The notes beneath the pieces are model-generated. The model saw only the letters and a program-made list of their open reading frames with translations. It made no database searches and had not been told where the DNA came from. Positions 25,623-33,791 of a stretch of DNA of 64,000 bases are shown here, one piece after another (within the stretch, counting starts at the first letter, position 1; each line of letters begins with the position of its first letter). A program made the translations under genes and the position numbers. Source of the DNA: Streptomyces durmitorensis (GTDB lineage: Bacteria; Actinomycetota; Actinomycetes; Streptomycetales; Streptomycetaceae); the NCBI RefSeq assembly GCF_023498005.1, contig NZ_CP097289.1:2976001-3040000 (forward strand). The letters run 5' to 3'.

Positions 25623-26779
25623 CCCGCGGGGCCCACCCCCTGGTCCAGCTGCGCAGGCTGCTCGTCGCCGCCGCTTCGGCCGGCACCGGCTTCCTGCTGC
25701 TGTGCACACTGGGGTACGCGATGGGACACCCGGACGCGTCCGGCGCGGCCCTGCTGCGGCTCGCCTGGTGTGTCGCGCCGATCGCCGCCACCGTCTACTT
25801 CGCCGTCACCGTCGCGCGCACCGACCCGGCGACCCGTCCGCGCTCAGGGCTCTCCGCCGTGGGGCTCGGCCCGGCCAAGCTCACGGTGCTCGCCGCGATC
25901 TCCACGGCCGTGGCGTGCACGCTCGGCTCGATGGTGGCGCTCCTGTTCTTCCTGCACCTGCGCGGCGACCTGACGGGACTGCCGTTCGACGGCGCCGCGG
26001 CCGAACTGCTCGCCGCCGACCAGCCGTTGCCCCTCGGCGCGGCCCTCACCCTCCTCGCCCTCGTCCCGCTGACCGCCTCCGCCGCCAGCGCGGCCGTACT
26101 GCGCCCCAGGACCACGAAGCCGGCCGACGAGCAGGACGAACCGCCCCACCAGGACGGACCGGCCGCACCGGCCGCACCGCCGAGCGGGCTGCCCTGGGGG
26201 ATCGCGCTCCTCGCGGCGGGCCTCGCCGTCGAGGCGTACGCGAGCCGCTCCCCCGGCGCCTCCGACCTCACGATGCCCGGCGGTCTGACCGGCAGCCCCG
26301 CAGGCGTGCTCGCCGGGTGGACGCTCACGGCGGTCGGCCTCGCCCTCGCGGGCCCCGGCCTCACGTATCTGTGCGGACGGATCCTCCAGGCGGTCAGGCC
26401 CGGCGCGATGCGGCTCCTGGCCGGGCGCGGGCTCCAGGAGGAGGCACGGCGGATCGGGCGGCCCCTCGGCGTGCTCTGCGCGGTGGGCTCCGGGGCGTAC
26501 GCGGCGCTCACGCTCTACTCCGGCGCGCGGCCCGAGGTCGGCCCGCTGACCACGCTCGGCTCGCTGCTCGTCGCGGGCTGCGCGGTCCTCACCCTGGCCA
26601 CGGCCGCGGTCGACGCCAAGCACGCGCGCTCGGACACGACGTCCGCGCTGCTCCAGCTCGGGGCGCCCGCCTCGATGCTGCGCGGCACCGCGGCGCTGCG
26701 GGCAGGCGCGCTCGTGGCCGTGCTCGGGCCGCTGACCTGGGTGGTCGCGGAGCTGGCCGCGATGCCGCTCGCGGCCTGA
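25604..26779 (+). CDS. ABC transporter permease (partner of preceding ATPase)
   Basis: A 391-residue membrane protein with about seven or eight hydrophobic segments (for example FLLLCTLGYAMG, LLRLAWCVAPIAATVYFAVT and LAAISTAVACTLGSMVALLF). The GTG at 25604 lies within the last codons of the ATPase gene, giving coupled translation. A hydrophilic loop around residue 170-190 is rich in Asp, Pro and His. No family-specific motif tells the substrate; it resembles actinobacterial FtsX-like or lipoprotein-type permeases only in general layout. Confidence 0.75.
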   Translation: MLALRLARGAHPLVQLRRLLVAAASAGTGFLLLCTLGYAMGHPDASGAALLRLAWCVAPIAATVYFAVTVARTDPATRPRSGLSAVGLGPAKLTVLAAISTAVACTLGSMVALLFFLHLRGDLTGLPFDGAAAELLAADQPLPLGAALTLLALVPLTASAASAAVLRPRTTKPADEQDEPPHQDGPAAPAAPPSGLPWGIALLAAGLAVEAYASRSPGASDLTMPGGLTGSPAGVLAGWTLTAVGLALAGPGLTYLCGRILQAVRPGAMRLLAGRGLQEEARRIGRPLGVLCAVGSGAYAALTLYSGARPEVGPLTTLGSLLVAGCAVLTLATAAVDAKHARSDTTSALLQLGAPASMLRGTAALRAGALVAVLGPLTWVVAELAAMPLAA

Positions 26780-26930
26780 GCGGCCCCGCCGACTGCGCGG
26801 GAAGAGACCGGGAAGAAATTTCGAGAAATTCCGCGACGGGCGATGAGTTCTGCGTCGAACGTACGTCTACCCCTCCGTAAGACACGGACCGCACGCGCCA
26901 CGCAGAACTCACCACAACGGGAGACACCTC

Positions 26931-27335
26931 ATGTACCAGCAGATGATCTTCGTGAACCTCGCCGTGAACGACGTCGACAGCTCCAGGAAGTTCTTCACGG
27001 AGCTCGGCTACACGATCAACCCGCAGTTCTCGACGGACGACTGCGCCTGCGTCGTGATCAGCGACACGATCGTCGCGATGCTGCTGAGCAAGCCGCGCTA
27101 CCGCGACTTCACGAAGAAGGAGATCGCGGACTCGACGACGACCAGCGAGACGCTGCTGTGTCTGAGCGCCGAGAGCCGCGAGAAGGTCGACGAGCTGGTC
27201 GACAAGGCCGTGGCGGCCGGTGGCACGGAGGGCAAGACGCAGGACTACGGCATGATGTACGGCCGCGCGTTCGACGACCTGGACGGCCACACCTGGGAAA
27301 TCATGTGGATGGACCCGTCCGAGGTCCAGGGCTGA
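26931..27335 (+). CDS. VOC/glyoxalase-fold protein
   Basis: A 134-residue single-domain vicinal oxygen chelate protein (VNLAVNDVDSSRKFFTELGY at the start, DLDGHTWEIMWMD at the end). Similar small VOC proteins are putative lyases or resistance proteins; function cannot be told from sequence. The ATG is preceded by GGGAGA. It stands alone, 151 bases after the permease and 65 bases before a LOG-family gene. Confidence 0.85.
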   Translation: MYQQMIFVNLAVNDVDSSRKFFTELGYTINPQFSTDDCACVVISDTIVAMLLSKPRYRDFTKKEIADSTTTSETLLCLSAESREKVDELVDKAVAAGGTEGKTQDYGMMYGRAFDDLDGHTWEIMWMDPSEVQG

Positions 27336-27343
27336 CGCCCGAC

Positions 27344-27378
27344 GCCCGGCGCCCGGCGCCCGGCGCCCGGCGCCCGGC
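27344..27378. repeat. Five tandem 7-bp GCCCGGC repeats
   Basis: Five perfect head-to-tail copies of GCCCGGC fill the gap between the VOC stop (27335) and the LOG start (27401). The array is near-palindromic and may act as a weak terminator or just be a slippage tract. Confidence 0.85.
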
Positions 27379-27400
27379 GCGGCCTGCTTAGCATGGGCGG

Positions 27401-28594
27401 ATGCAGCCGACTCCCGAACCCGCATCCGCCCCCGGCCCCTCGCCCCGACTCCCGGGCGGCGACCGCGAGATCGAGTCGCTGGAGGAGTTCGACGAGATCG
27501 CCGCTCGCGGCTCGCTCGCCGGGTGCCGCGTCCAGGCCATAGACCTGACGGAGCGTACGTCCGCGTTGCGGGCCTGCGACGCCACGGGCGCGGTGTTCCT
27601 CGGCTGCCCGATGGAGCAGGACGCCGTGGACGCGATGCGGACCGCCGGGGCGCTGGTGTTCCCGCCCGTCCCCGGCCTGCCGTTCGACCCGTACCGCGGC
27701 CTGCTCTACACGCCGACCGAACTCTTCTCCGGACTCGCCGAGGGCGGGTACGAGTCGACCCCCGACGCCCGCGCGTACGCCTGGTTCCAGGAGACCAAGG
27801 CCGACGGCGACGTCTTCTCCTCGATGCTCCGCGCGATCCACGACGACTCGGTCTCGGACGCCCTCGACGAACTGCTGGTCAGCGCGCGGGTGGTGGGCGT
27901 CATGGGCGGCCACGCGATGGCCCGTGGCACGGAGGCGTACGAGGGTGCCGCGAGGCTCGGCCGCTCGCTGGCCCGCGCCGGGTTCACGGTCGCCACGGGC
28001 GGCGGTCCCGGCGCGATGGAGGCGGCGAACCTGGGCGCGTACGCGTCCGTCTTCCGCGACGAGATGCTGGACGAGGCGCTCGAACTCCTCGCCAAGGCCC
28101 CGTCCTTCACCCCTTCCATCACCGATTGGGCGCGGGCGGCCTTCGACGTCCGCGAGCGCTGGCCGTCGGGCGGCGCGTCGGTGGGCATCCCCACCTGGTT
28201 CTACGGCCACGAGCCGCCGAACGCCTTCGCCACCCACCTGGCCAAGTACTTCGCCAACGCCACCCGCGAGGACGGCCTCCTGGCCCGCTCGAACGCGGGC
28301 GTGATCTTCCTCCCCGGCGCGGCGGGCACGCTCCAGGAAATCTTCGACGCGGCAACCCCGAACTACTACGAGTCCCGCGGCGAACCGGCCCCCATGATCC
28401 TGGTGAACCAGACCCACTGGACGAACCGCCTCCCGGCATGGCCACTGCTGCAGGCGCTGGCGCGGGGCCGGTCGATGGAGTCGAGGATCGCCTTGGTGGA
28501 CAGGGTGGAGGAGGCGCCGGACGTGCTGATGTCTCTCCCGTCCGGCGGCCGATTCAGCCCGCCCGGTGGAGAATCCAGCCCGTCCGGCGTTTGA
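27401..28594 (+). CDS. LOG-family Rossmann nucleotide-binding protein
   Basis: The 397-residue protein has the LOG/lysine-decarboxylase-like core: VVGVMGGHAMARG, ATGGGPGAMEAANLGAY and the FLPGAAGTLQEIFDA motif, close to PGGxGTxxE. LOG proteins are phosphoribohydrolases (cytokinin-type) or nucleotide-binding proteins. An N-terminal 150 residues precede the core. A TAGCAT hexamer ends eight bases before the ATG, so the transcript may be leaderless. The last six codons and the stop read into a dispersed repeat (28576 onward), and the 3' end overlaps the convergent gene by 41 bases. Confidence 0.85.
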   Translation: MQPTPEPASAPGPSPRLPGGDREIESLEEFDEIAARGSLAGCRVQAIDLTERTSALRACDATGAVFLGCPMEQDAVDAMRTAGALVFPPVPGLPFDPYRGLLYTPTELFSGLAEGGYESTPDARAYAWFQETKADGDVFSSMLRAIHDDSVSDALDELLVSARVVGVMGGHAMARGTEAYEGAARLGRSLARAGFTVATGGGPGAMEAANLGAYASVFRDEMLDEALELLAKAPSFTPSITDWARAAFDVRERWPSGGASVGIPTWFYGHEPPNAFATHLAKYFANATREDGLLARSNAGVIFLPGAAGTLQEIFDAATPNYYESRGEPAPMILVNQTHWTNRLPAWPLLQALARGRSMESRIALVDRVEEAPDVLMSLPSGGRFSPPGGESSPSGV

Positions 28595-29561
28595 GGACGA
28601 ACTCGGCGGAGCCGGTGATGACGGAAACCAAGGCCCCCGCGCCAGAAGGGATCTTCAGCCCGTCCGGCGATTGAGGACGAACTCGGCGGAGCCGGTGATG
28701 ACGGAAACCAGGGCCCCCGCGCCAGCGGGTTTTCGGGAAGGGGCGGGTTAGGGGATGAATCACCCGAACGAAGCCCGCTCCAGCCAGAACTCCAGCAACC
28801 CCCGCTCCCCCAACACCCCCGCTGTCGAGCGACCGCCGCCGGTAGAAGGCAAGCAGCACCTCTGTCAACGGCCCCCTCAAAGCAACGCTCGCCCTCTCAT
28901 GCCCCCGCCGCCACACAAACCCCTCCTCCCCGAACTCAATGACCCACTCCGCATCAAGCCCCACCGGCGCATCAGTCGCATGCAGATGGATACTCCGCCC
29001 CACCCCACGCAACTCAGCCGCACTGTCCCCCGGATCAGACCGCTGCACATACCGCACGATCTCCAGCCACTCATCGATCGCATCGGCGGCGACATCCGGC
29101 GCAACCTCGTAGGCGACACCCGCGGCAATCGCCGCATCCGCCCGGTGAATCGCCACCTCGTGCGTCATCCGCCGCGCCCAGAACCCGGCACTCTGCGACT
29201 CGGCCCAGGTCCACACCGCAGTGTCGGCGCGCGCGCCGGACAGCGTCTTCGCAACCAGCTCCGCACCCTCGGCCAGCCAGGCATCGAGAGCAGCGGGGTC
29301 GTCCCCCTCGGGACCGTGGATGCCCGGGACCTCCTCCTCCGGGATGTCCCCCGTAGCCCGGGTAGCGACCAACCGCTCCGCCCAGCGCACGGCACCGCCG
29401 ACATGGCGGGCGAGATGCCCCAGCGTCCACTCCGGACACGTCGGCACAGTGACCGAAAGATCCGCCCCGGCCAACGTGTCCCTCAAGAGACCCAGCTGGA
29501 CCGCGACTTCGGCGCGGTGGCGGTCGTACTCCATCGTCGTTGCCGTCATGGGTGTCGTCAC
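28554..29561 (-). CDS. Mycothiol-dependent maleylpyruvate isomerase-like (DinB-fold) protein with repeat-derived tail
   Basis: A 335-residue frame. The first 240 residues match the TIGR03083-type family (TVPTCPEWTLGHLARHVGGA; FWARRMTHEVAIHRADAAI), metal-binding four-helix proteins that often use mycothiol. The family usually ends near residue 250-270. Here the frame continues through a Gly/Ala stretch and then through both copies of an 80-bp tandem repeat before stopping at 28554 inside the 3' end of the LOG gene. The tail is therefore probably repeat-derived rather than functional. GTG at 29561 or ATG at 29549 could be the start. Confidence 0.75.
   Translation of the reverse strand: MTTPMTATTMEYDRHRAEVAVQLGLLRDTLAGADLSVTVPTCPEWTLGHLARHVGGAVRWAERLVATRATGDIPEEEVPGIHGPEGDDPAALDAWLAEGAELVAKTLSGARADTAVWTWAESQSAGFWARRMTHEVAIHRADAAIAAGVAYEVAPDVAADAIDEWLEIVRYVQRSDPGDSAAELRGVGRSIHLHATDAPVGLDAEWVIEFGEEGFVWRRGHERASVALRGPLTEVLLAFYRRRSLDSGGVGGAGVAGVLAGAGFVRVIHPLTRPFPKTRWRGGPGFRHHRLRRVRPQSPDGLKIPSGAGALVSVITGSAEFVLKRRTGWILHRAG
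28576..28735. repeat. Two tandem copies of an 80-bp intergenic repeat
   Basis: Unit 1 (28576-28655) and unit 2 (28656 to about 28733) begin with CAGCCCGTCCGGCG and are almost identical: TTTGAGG versus ATTGAGG, then CCAAGG versus CCAGGG, diverging only in the last few bases. CAGCCCGTCCGGCGTTTGAG is, from memory, one of the commonest dispersed repeats of Streptomyces genomes, usually found between convergent genes as here. Both flanking reading frames run into it. Confidence 0.9.
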
Positions 29562-29615
29562 GGCCCGAACCCTAGGCAGATCCCCGGTCTACTCACACCG
29601 CATTAAAGCCCCGGG

Positions 29616-29669
29616 CCACCCACACAGACACGAACACCGCGGCCCACCCACACAGACACGAACGCCACG
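29616..29669. repeat. 28-bp tandem duplication
   Basis: CCACCCACACAGACACGAAC occurs at 29616 and again at 29644 with the same downstream context (period 28). It fills the gap between thiQ (ends 29677 on the minus strand) and the isomerase-like gene start. Confidence 0.75.
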
Positions 29670-29676
29670 ACCCACC

Positions 29677-30783
29677 TCAGCCCAGCACCACAACATCCCC
29701 CGCATCAAACGCGACCCCCACCGTCTCCCCCACCCCAGGCGCATCCCGCAACGCACAGGCCGCCTCAAGGCGCGGCCCCACCCGGGGCTCCAGATGGACG
29801 GCGACATGGGTGCCCCGGAAGGTACGCGCCGTCACCGCGCACGGCAGCCCCTCATCGGCGGGCACGAGCCGCACCCCGGCAGGCCGCACAAGGAGCCTGC
29901 ACCGCCCGCTCGCCGCGTCCTCCGGCACCGGAACCTTGCCCCAGACGGTGTCCGCCACCTCACCGGCAACCGTCGCGTCGACGACGTTGTCGAAGCCGAG
30001 AAAGCGCGCCACGAACTCGTCCGCCGGATGCTGCCAGACCTCAAGAGGCGTACCGGACTGGGCGATCCGCCCCTCCCGCATCACCACGACCCGGTCCGCA
30101 AGGGCGAACGCCTCGCCCTGGTCGTGCGTGACCGCCAGCACGGTCGTTCCCAACTCGTCGAACAGCTCGCGGAGTTCGACGACAAGCCGCTCCCGGAGCG
30201 ACCGGTCGAGCTGGCCGAGCGGTTCGTCGAGCATGAGCAGGCGCGGCCTAGGCGCGAGCGCACGCGCCAGGGCGACCCGCTGCTGCTCTCCACCGGAGAG
30301 TGAGGCCACGGCCCGCCGCTGGGCACCCGGCAGCCCCACCAGGTCGAGCAACTCGGCGACCCGGTCGGCCTGTTCGCCGCGCGACGCCCCGTGCATCCGC
30401 AGCCCGAAGGCGACATTGCCCGCCACGTCACGCTGCGGGAACAGCTGGTGGTCCTGGAACATCAGGCCGACCCCGCGCTTGTGCGCGGGCACACCACGCT
30501 GGTCCCTGCCGCCCAACAGGACCTGCCCGGCGTCGAGTTCCTGAAGCCCGGCGACCGCACGCAGCAGCGTGGACTTGCCGCTGCCGCTCGGCCCGAGCAC
30601 GCACACGATCTCGTGCTCGTCGACCGCGAGCCCGACACGATCGAGCACGGCCCGCGCCGCGAACCGCACGGTCGCATCGACCAAGGTCAGCAACCCCGCA
30701 CCCGCACCACCAGCACCACCGGCCCCCACACCCCCGGCACCCACACCCCCGGCACCCACACCCACACCCACACCCACACCCAT
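29677..30783 (-). CDS. thiQ: Thiamine/iron-type ABC transporter ATP-binding protein ThiQ
   Basis: A 368-residue ATPase with Walker A LGPSGSGKSTLL, signature LSGGEQQRVALARALA, Walker B LLMLDEPLGQLD and a C-terminal regulatory region of about 110 residues. It is the third gene of a thiB-thiP-thiQ operon under a TPP riboswitch, so thiamine or a thiamine phosphate/precursor is the likely substrate; without the riboswitch it would be called a ferric or polyamine ATPase. The ATG shares a base with the thiP stop (TGATG). The first 30 codons are an odd Gly/Val-rich stretch from a simple repeat, so the functional N terminus may begin nearer LLTLVDATVRF. Confidence 0.85.
   Translation of the reverse strand: MGVGVGVGVGAGGVGAGGVGAGGAGGAGAGLLTLVDATVRFAARAVLDRVGLAVDEHEIVCVLGPSGSGKSTLLRAVAGLQELDAGQVLLGGRDQRGVPAHKRGVGLMFQDHQLFPQRDVAGNVAFGLRMHGASRGEQADRVAELLDLVGLPGAQRRAVASLSGGEQQRVALARALAPRPRLLMLDEPLGQLDRSLRERLVVELRELFDELGTTVLAVTHDQGEAFALADRVVVMREGRIAQSGTPLEVWQHPADEFVARFLGFDNVVDATVAGEVADTVWGKVPVPEDAASGRCRLLVRPAGVRLVPADEGLPCAVTARTFRGTHVAVHLEPRVGPRLEAACALRDAPGVGETVGVAFDAGDVVVLG
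30709..30780. repeat. GGTGTG/GGTGCC simple-sequence repeat in the thiQ 5' end
   Basis: On the coding (minus) strand the first about 24 codons after the thiQ ATG are repeats of GGTGTG followed by GGTGCCGGGGGT units, encoding (Gly-Val)n and Gly-Ala-Gly-Gly-Val repeats. The hexameric unit keeps frame, so copy-number change would alter length without destroying the frame. Confidence 0.8.
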
Positions 30784-32498
30784 CAGAACTCCCCAGTCGT
30801 GCGATCGGTACGGAGCCGTTCGAGCAGCAGCAGCGACACCGCGCACACCACCATCAAAATCGTCGAAAGTGCCATCGCCTGCCCGTAGTTGAGCTCCCCA
30901 GCCCGCCCAAGGAGCCGCGCCACGGCGACCGGAAGCGTCGGGTTGTCCGGCCGCGCGATGAACACGGTCGCGCCGAACTCCCCCAGGGACACGGCGAAGG
31001 CGAACCCGGCGGCGATCAGCAGCGCCCGCCGCACCATCGGCAGGTCGACCTCCCGCCAGGCCCGCAGCGGCGAGGCCCCGAGCACGGCCGCCGCCTCGCG
31101 CAGGCGTCCGTCCACCGCGCGCAGGACGGGAAGCATGGTGCGTACGACGAAGGGCACGCCCACCAGGGCCTGCGCGAGCGGCACCAGGATCCACGTGGAC
31201 CGCAGGTCGAGCGGAGGCTTGTCCAGCGTGATCAGGAACCCGAAGCCGACCGTCACCGCGGACACCCCGAGCGGCAGCATCAACAGCGCGTCGAAGCCGC
31301 GCACCAGGCGGCCGGCCTTCCGGGTGAGCGCCGCCGCCGCGAGCCCGCCGATCACCAGGGCGATGGCGGTGGCGGCGAGCGCGTACTGCAGCGAATTCCA
31401 GACCGCGTCGATCGGCGGGACGAGGAAGGCGCCCCCGTCCGCCGAGGTCAGCTCCTTGTAGTAGGTGAAGCCATAGCCGCCGGGACCACTCAGCGACCGC
31501 TCGATCAGCACGCCGAGCGGCAGCAGTATCAGCACGGCGATCGTGACCATGACCCCGGCGAGCAGCGTCCACTGCCCGGCGCCGCGCGGACGCCGCGCGA
31601 CCGCGGACGCGTCAACCAGCTTCAGCGCGGTCTCCCGCCTGCGCACGGTCCACGCGTGCACGGCGAGGATCATGCCGACCGCAGCGAACTGCACGATCGT
31701 CAGGACGGCGGCCGTCGACAGGTCGAGGAGCTGGGCGGTCTGCCGGTAGATCTCGACTTCGAGCGTGGAGTACGCGGGTCCGCCGAGGATCTGCACGACG
31801 CCGAAGGAGGTGAAGGTGAAGAGAAAGACCATGAGTGAGGCGGCGGCGACCGCGGGACCGAGCGCGGGCAGCGTCACCGTCCGCCAGGCGGTCCACCGCG
31901 AGGCGCCGAGCATCCGCGCGGCCTCCTCCTGACGCGGGTCGAGCTGCGACCAGAGCCCGCCGACCGTCCGTACGACGACGGCGTAGTTGAAGAAGACGTG
32001 CGCGAGCAGAATCGCCCACACGGTCGTGTCGAGCCGCACGCCCCACATCTCGTCGAGCAGCCCGCCGCGGCCGAGCAGCGCGAGGAACGCCGTCCCGACA
32101 ACGACCGTCGGCAGCACGAACGGCACCGTGACGACCGCCCGCAGAATCTGCTTGCCCCTGAATTCGAAGCGCGCGAAGACGTACGCGCCGGGGAGCGCGA
32201 TGAGCAGCGTGAGCGCGGTCGACGCGAGCGCCTGCCAGGTGGTGAACCACAGCACGTGCCGGACGTCGGACTGCGCGAGCACATCGGCGATCCGCCCGAA
32301 CTGCCACTCCCCGCCCACCTTCAGGCCGCGCGCGACGATCGCGGCGACCGGATAGGCGAAGAAGACCGCGAAGAACGCGACGGGCACGGCCATCAGGCCG
32401 AGCCGAGCCGCGCTCCCACGCGAGAGCCCCTTGCGCCCCTTGCGCCCCTTGCGGGACTTGCCTACTTCAGTACGAGCGAGGTCCACGACTTGACCCAC
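30783..32498 (-). CDS. thiP: Thiamine ABC transporter permease ThiP (fused two-domain)
   Basis: A 571-residue protein with two BPD-type permease halves, about 12 TM helices in total. Each half has an EAA loop (EEAARMLGASRWTAWRTVTL near residue 190 and LREAAAVLGASPLRAWREVDL near 480). This fused layout is that of ThiP/FbpB. It lies between thiB and thiQ. The start is uncertain: GTG at 32498 or 32486 overlaps the thiB 3' end by 25-37 bases; no ATG occurs until residue 36. The N terminus has an Arg/Lys/Gly-rich RKGRKGRKG stretch before TM1. Confidence 0.85.
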   Translation of the reverse strand: MGQVVDLARTEVGKSRKGRKGRKGLSRGSAARLGLMAVPVAFFAVFFAYPVAAIVARGLKVGGEWQFGRIADVLAQSDVRHVLWFTTWQALASTALTLLIALPGAYVFARFEFRGKQILRAVVTVPFVLPTVVVGTAFLALLGRGGLLDEMWGVRLDTTVWAILLAHVFFNYAVVVRTVGGLWSQLDPRQEEAARMLGASRWTAWRTVTLPALGPAVAAASLMVFLFTFTSFGVVQILGGPAYSTLEVEIYRQTAQLLDLSTAAVLTIVQFAAVGMILAVHAWTVRRRETALKLVDASAVARRPRGAGQWTLLAGVMVTIAVLILLPLGVLIERSLSGPGGYGFTYYKELTSADGGAFLVPPIDAVWNSLQYALAATAIALVIGGLAAAALTRKAGRLVRGFDALLMLPLGVSAVTVGFGFLITLDKPPLDLRSTWILVPLAQALVGVPFVVRTMLPVLRAVDGRLREAAAVLGASPLRAWREVDLPMVRRALLIAAGFAFAVSLGEFGATVFIARPDNPTLPVAVARLLGRAGELNYGQAMALSTILMVVCAVSLLLLERLRTDRTTGEF

Positions 32499-33553
32499 TG
32501 CTCGCGGTTGTCGGCGATCTTCTTCGGAGCCATGGTCTCCGGCTTGTCGATCGTCACGCCGTGCTTGACGAACAGCTCGGGCAGCTCGGCGTTCTCGCGC
32601 ACCGGGTTCACGAACATGTTCAGCGGCATGTCGTCCTGGAACTTGGTGCTGATCAGGAAGTCGAGGAGCGCCTTGCCGCCCTTCTCGTTCTTGGCGTTGC
32701 TGAGCAGACCCGCGTACTCGACCTGCCGGAAGCAGGTGCCGGTCGCGACGCCGGTCGGCGCCTCCTTGGGCTGCGGCTTGGCGTAGAGCACCTCGACGGG
32801 CGGCGACGAGGCGTACGAGACGACGAGGGGCCGATCACCCTTGGCCTTCTTCCCCCCGGCAGACCCGGAGAACTCCTCGTTGTAGGCCTGCTCCCAGCCG
32901 TCGACGACCTTGACGCCGTTGGCCTTGAGCTTCTTCCAGTAGCCCTGCCAGCCGCCGTCGCCGTACTGGGCGGCGGTACCGAGCAGGAACCCGAGACCGG
33001 GCGACGAGGTGGCGACGTTCTCGGTGACAAGCAGATCCCTGTAGGCGGGCTTGGTCAGATCCTCGAACGACTTCGGCGGCGCCAGCTTCTTGTCGGCGAA
33101 GTACTTCTTGTCGTAGTTGACGCAGATGTCGCCGCTGTCGACGGGCGTCACGCGGTGCTTGCCCTGATCAACGCGGAACTGCGAGTTGACCTGGTCCAAG
33201 CCCTTGGCCTCGTAGGACTGGAAGAGTCCGTTGTCGAGCGCGCGGGAGAGCAGCGTGTTGTCGACGCCGAAGAAGACGTCGCCCTGCGGGTTGTCCTTGG
33301 AGAGGATCGCCTTGTTCACGGCGGCGCCGGCATCCCCGTCCTTGAGGACGTTGACCTTGTAGCCGGACTGCTTCTCGAACTCCTTCAGTACGTCCTTGGA
33401 GACGTTGAAGGAGTCGTGGCTGACGAGCGTGACGCTCTTGGAGTCGTCCTTGCCGCCGCTGCCCGCCGACTCGCTGCCGCAGGCGGAGAGCGCGACAAGC
33501 CCGAGACCGACCGCGACCGCGGTGACGGTGACCTTCTTGGTGGTGGTGCTCAC
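32462..33553 (-). CDS. thiB: Thiamine-binding ABC lipoprotein ThiB
   Basis: The 363-residue protein starts with a lipoprotein signal peptide (TAVAVGLGLVALSACGS, lipobox LSAC). The body is a ThiB/Fbp-type type II binding protein (VTLVSHDSFNVSKDVLKEFE, VDSGDICVNYDKKYF, LLGTAAQYGDGGWQGYWKKL). GTG at 33553 follows an AGGAGG at good distance; upstream codons overlap the regulatory hairpin. It is the first gene after a TPP riboswitch, so thiamine or its phosphates should be its ligand and it should be repressed when TPP is plentiful. Confidence 0.9.
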   Translation of the reverse strand: MSTTTKKVTVTAVAVGLGLVALSACGSESAGSGGKDDSKSVTLVSHDSFNVSKDVLKEFEKQSGYKVNVLKDGDAGAAVNKAILSKDNPQGDVFFGVDNTLLSRALDNGLFQSYEAKGLDQVNSQFRVDQGKHRVTPVDSGDICVNYDKKYFADKKLAPPKSFEDLTKPAYRDLLVTENVATSSPGLGFLLGTAAQYGDGGWQGYWKKLKANGVKVVDGWEQAYNEEFSGSAGGKKAKGDRPLVVSYASSPPVEVLYAKPQPKEAPTGVATGTCFRQVEYAGLLSNAKNEKGGKALLDFLISTKFQDDMPLNMFVNPVRENAELPELFVKHGVTIDKPETMAPKKIADNREQWVKSWTSLVLK

Positions 33554-33591
33554 TGAATCATTCCTCCTGGAGTGACCAGGAAGAGACGCGG

Positions 33592-33626
33592 CCCTGCCCG
33601 CGGACCGGACCGGTCCGCGGGCAGGG
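33592..33626 (-). terminator. Perfect 15-bp hairpin between TPP aptamer and thiB (expression platform)
   Basis: Arms 33592-33606 and 33612-33626 pair perfectly around a 5-base loop. It lies directly after the aptamer and 38 bases before the thiB start. It can act as a Rho-independent terminator without a clear U-tract, or keep the ribosome site apart from or paired with aptamer strands. It is the likely switching element. Confidence 0.65.
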
Positions 33627-33640
33627 CGCAACAGCTTGAG

Positions 33641-33747
33641 TGATGACCGAACTTCCTACCCGGAATGACCCGGGCAAGGTTCAGAGGGTCTGCGGCCAAC
33701 CTGTCCTTGGCTGCCGCACTCTCAGCGCTGTGGCGCTCCCCTGTCGG
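33641..33747 (-). ncRNA. TPP riboswitch (THI element)
   Basis: On the minus strand the sequence reads ACAGGGGAGCGCC, then GCGCTGAGAGTGCGGC, a variable arm, and GACCCTCTGAACCTTGCCCG followed by GGTCATTCCGGGTAGGAAGTT. The CTGAGA pyrimidine-sensor turn and the ACCT...CCGGGT...GGAAG core are the conserved TPP-aptamer elements. It lies upstream of thiB on the same strand. Binding of thiamine pyrophosphate should reduce expression of the thiBPQ transporter. Confidence 0.95.
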
Positions 33748-33791
33748 AATATGAAGATGTGTTCCGGCTATGAAGTTGTGTTTCGGCCAGC

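Noticed and set aside
27344..27378. Possible CRISPR-like array at the GCCCGGC repeats
   Set aside because: Units are 7 bp with no spacers; simple tandem repeat.
29677..31572. Treating the thiQ frame as one 631-residue fusion with upstream sequence
   Set aside because: The upstream 260 codons are the shadow of thiP; the ATG at 30783 with the TGATG overlap is the better start.
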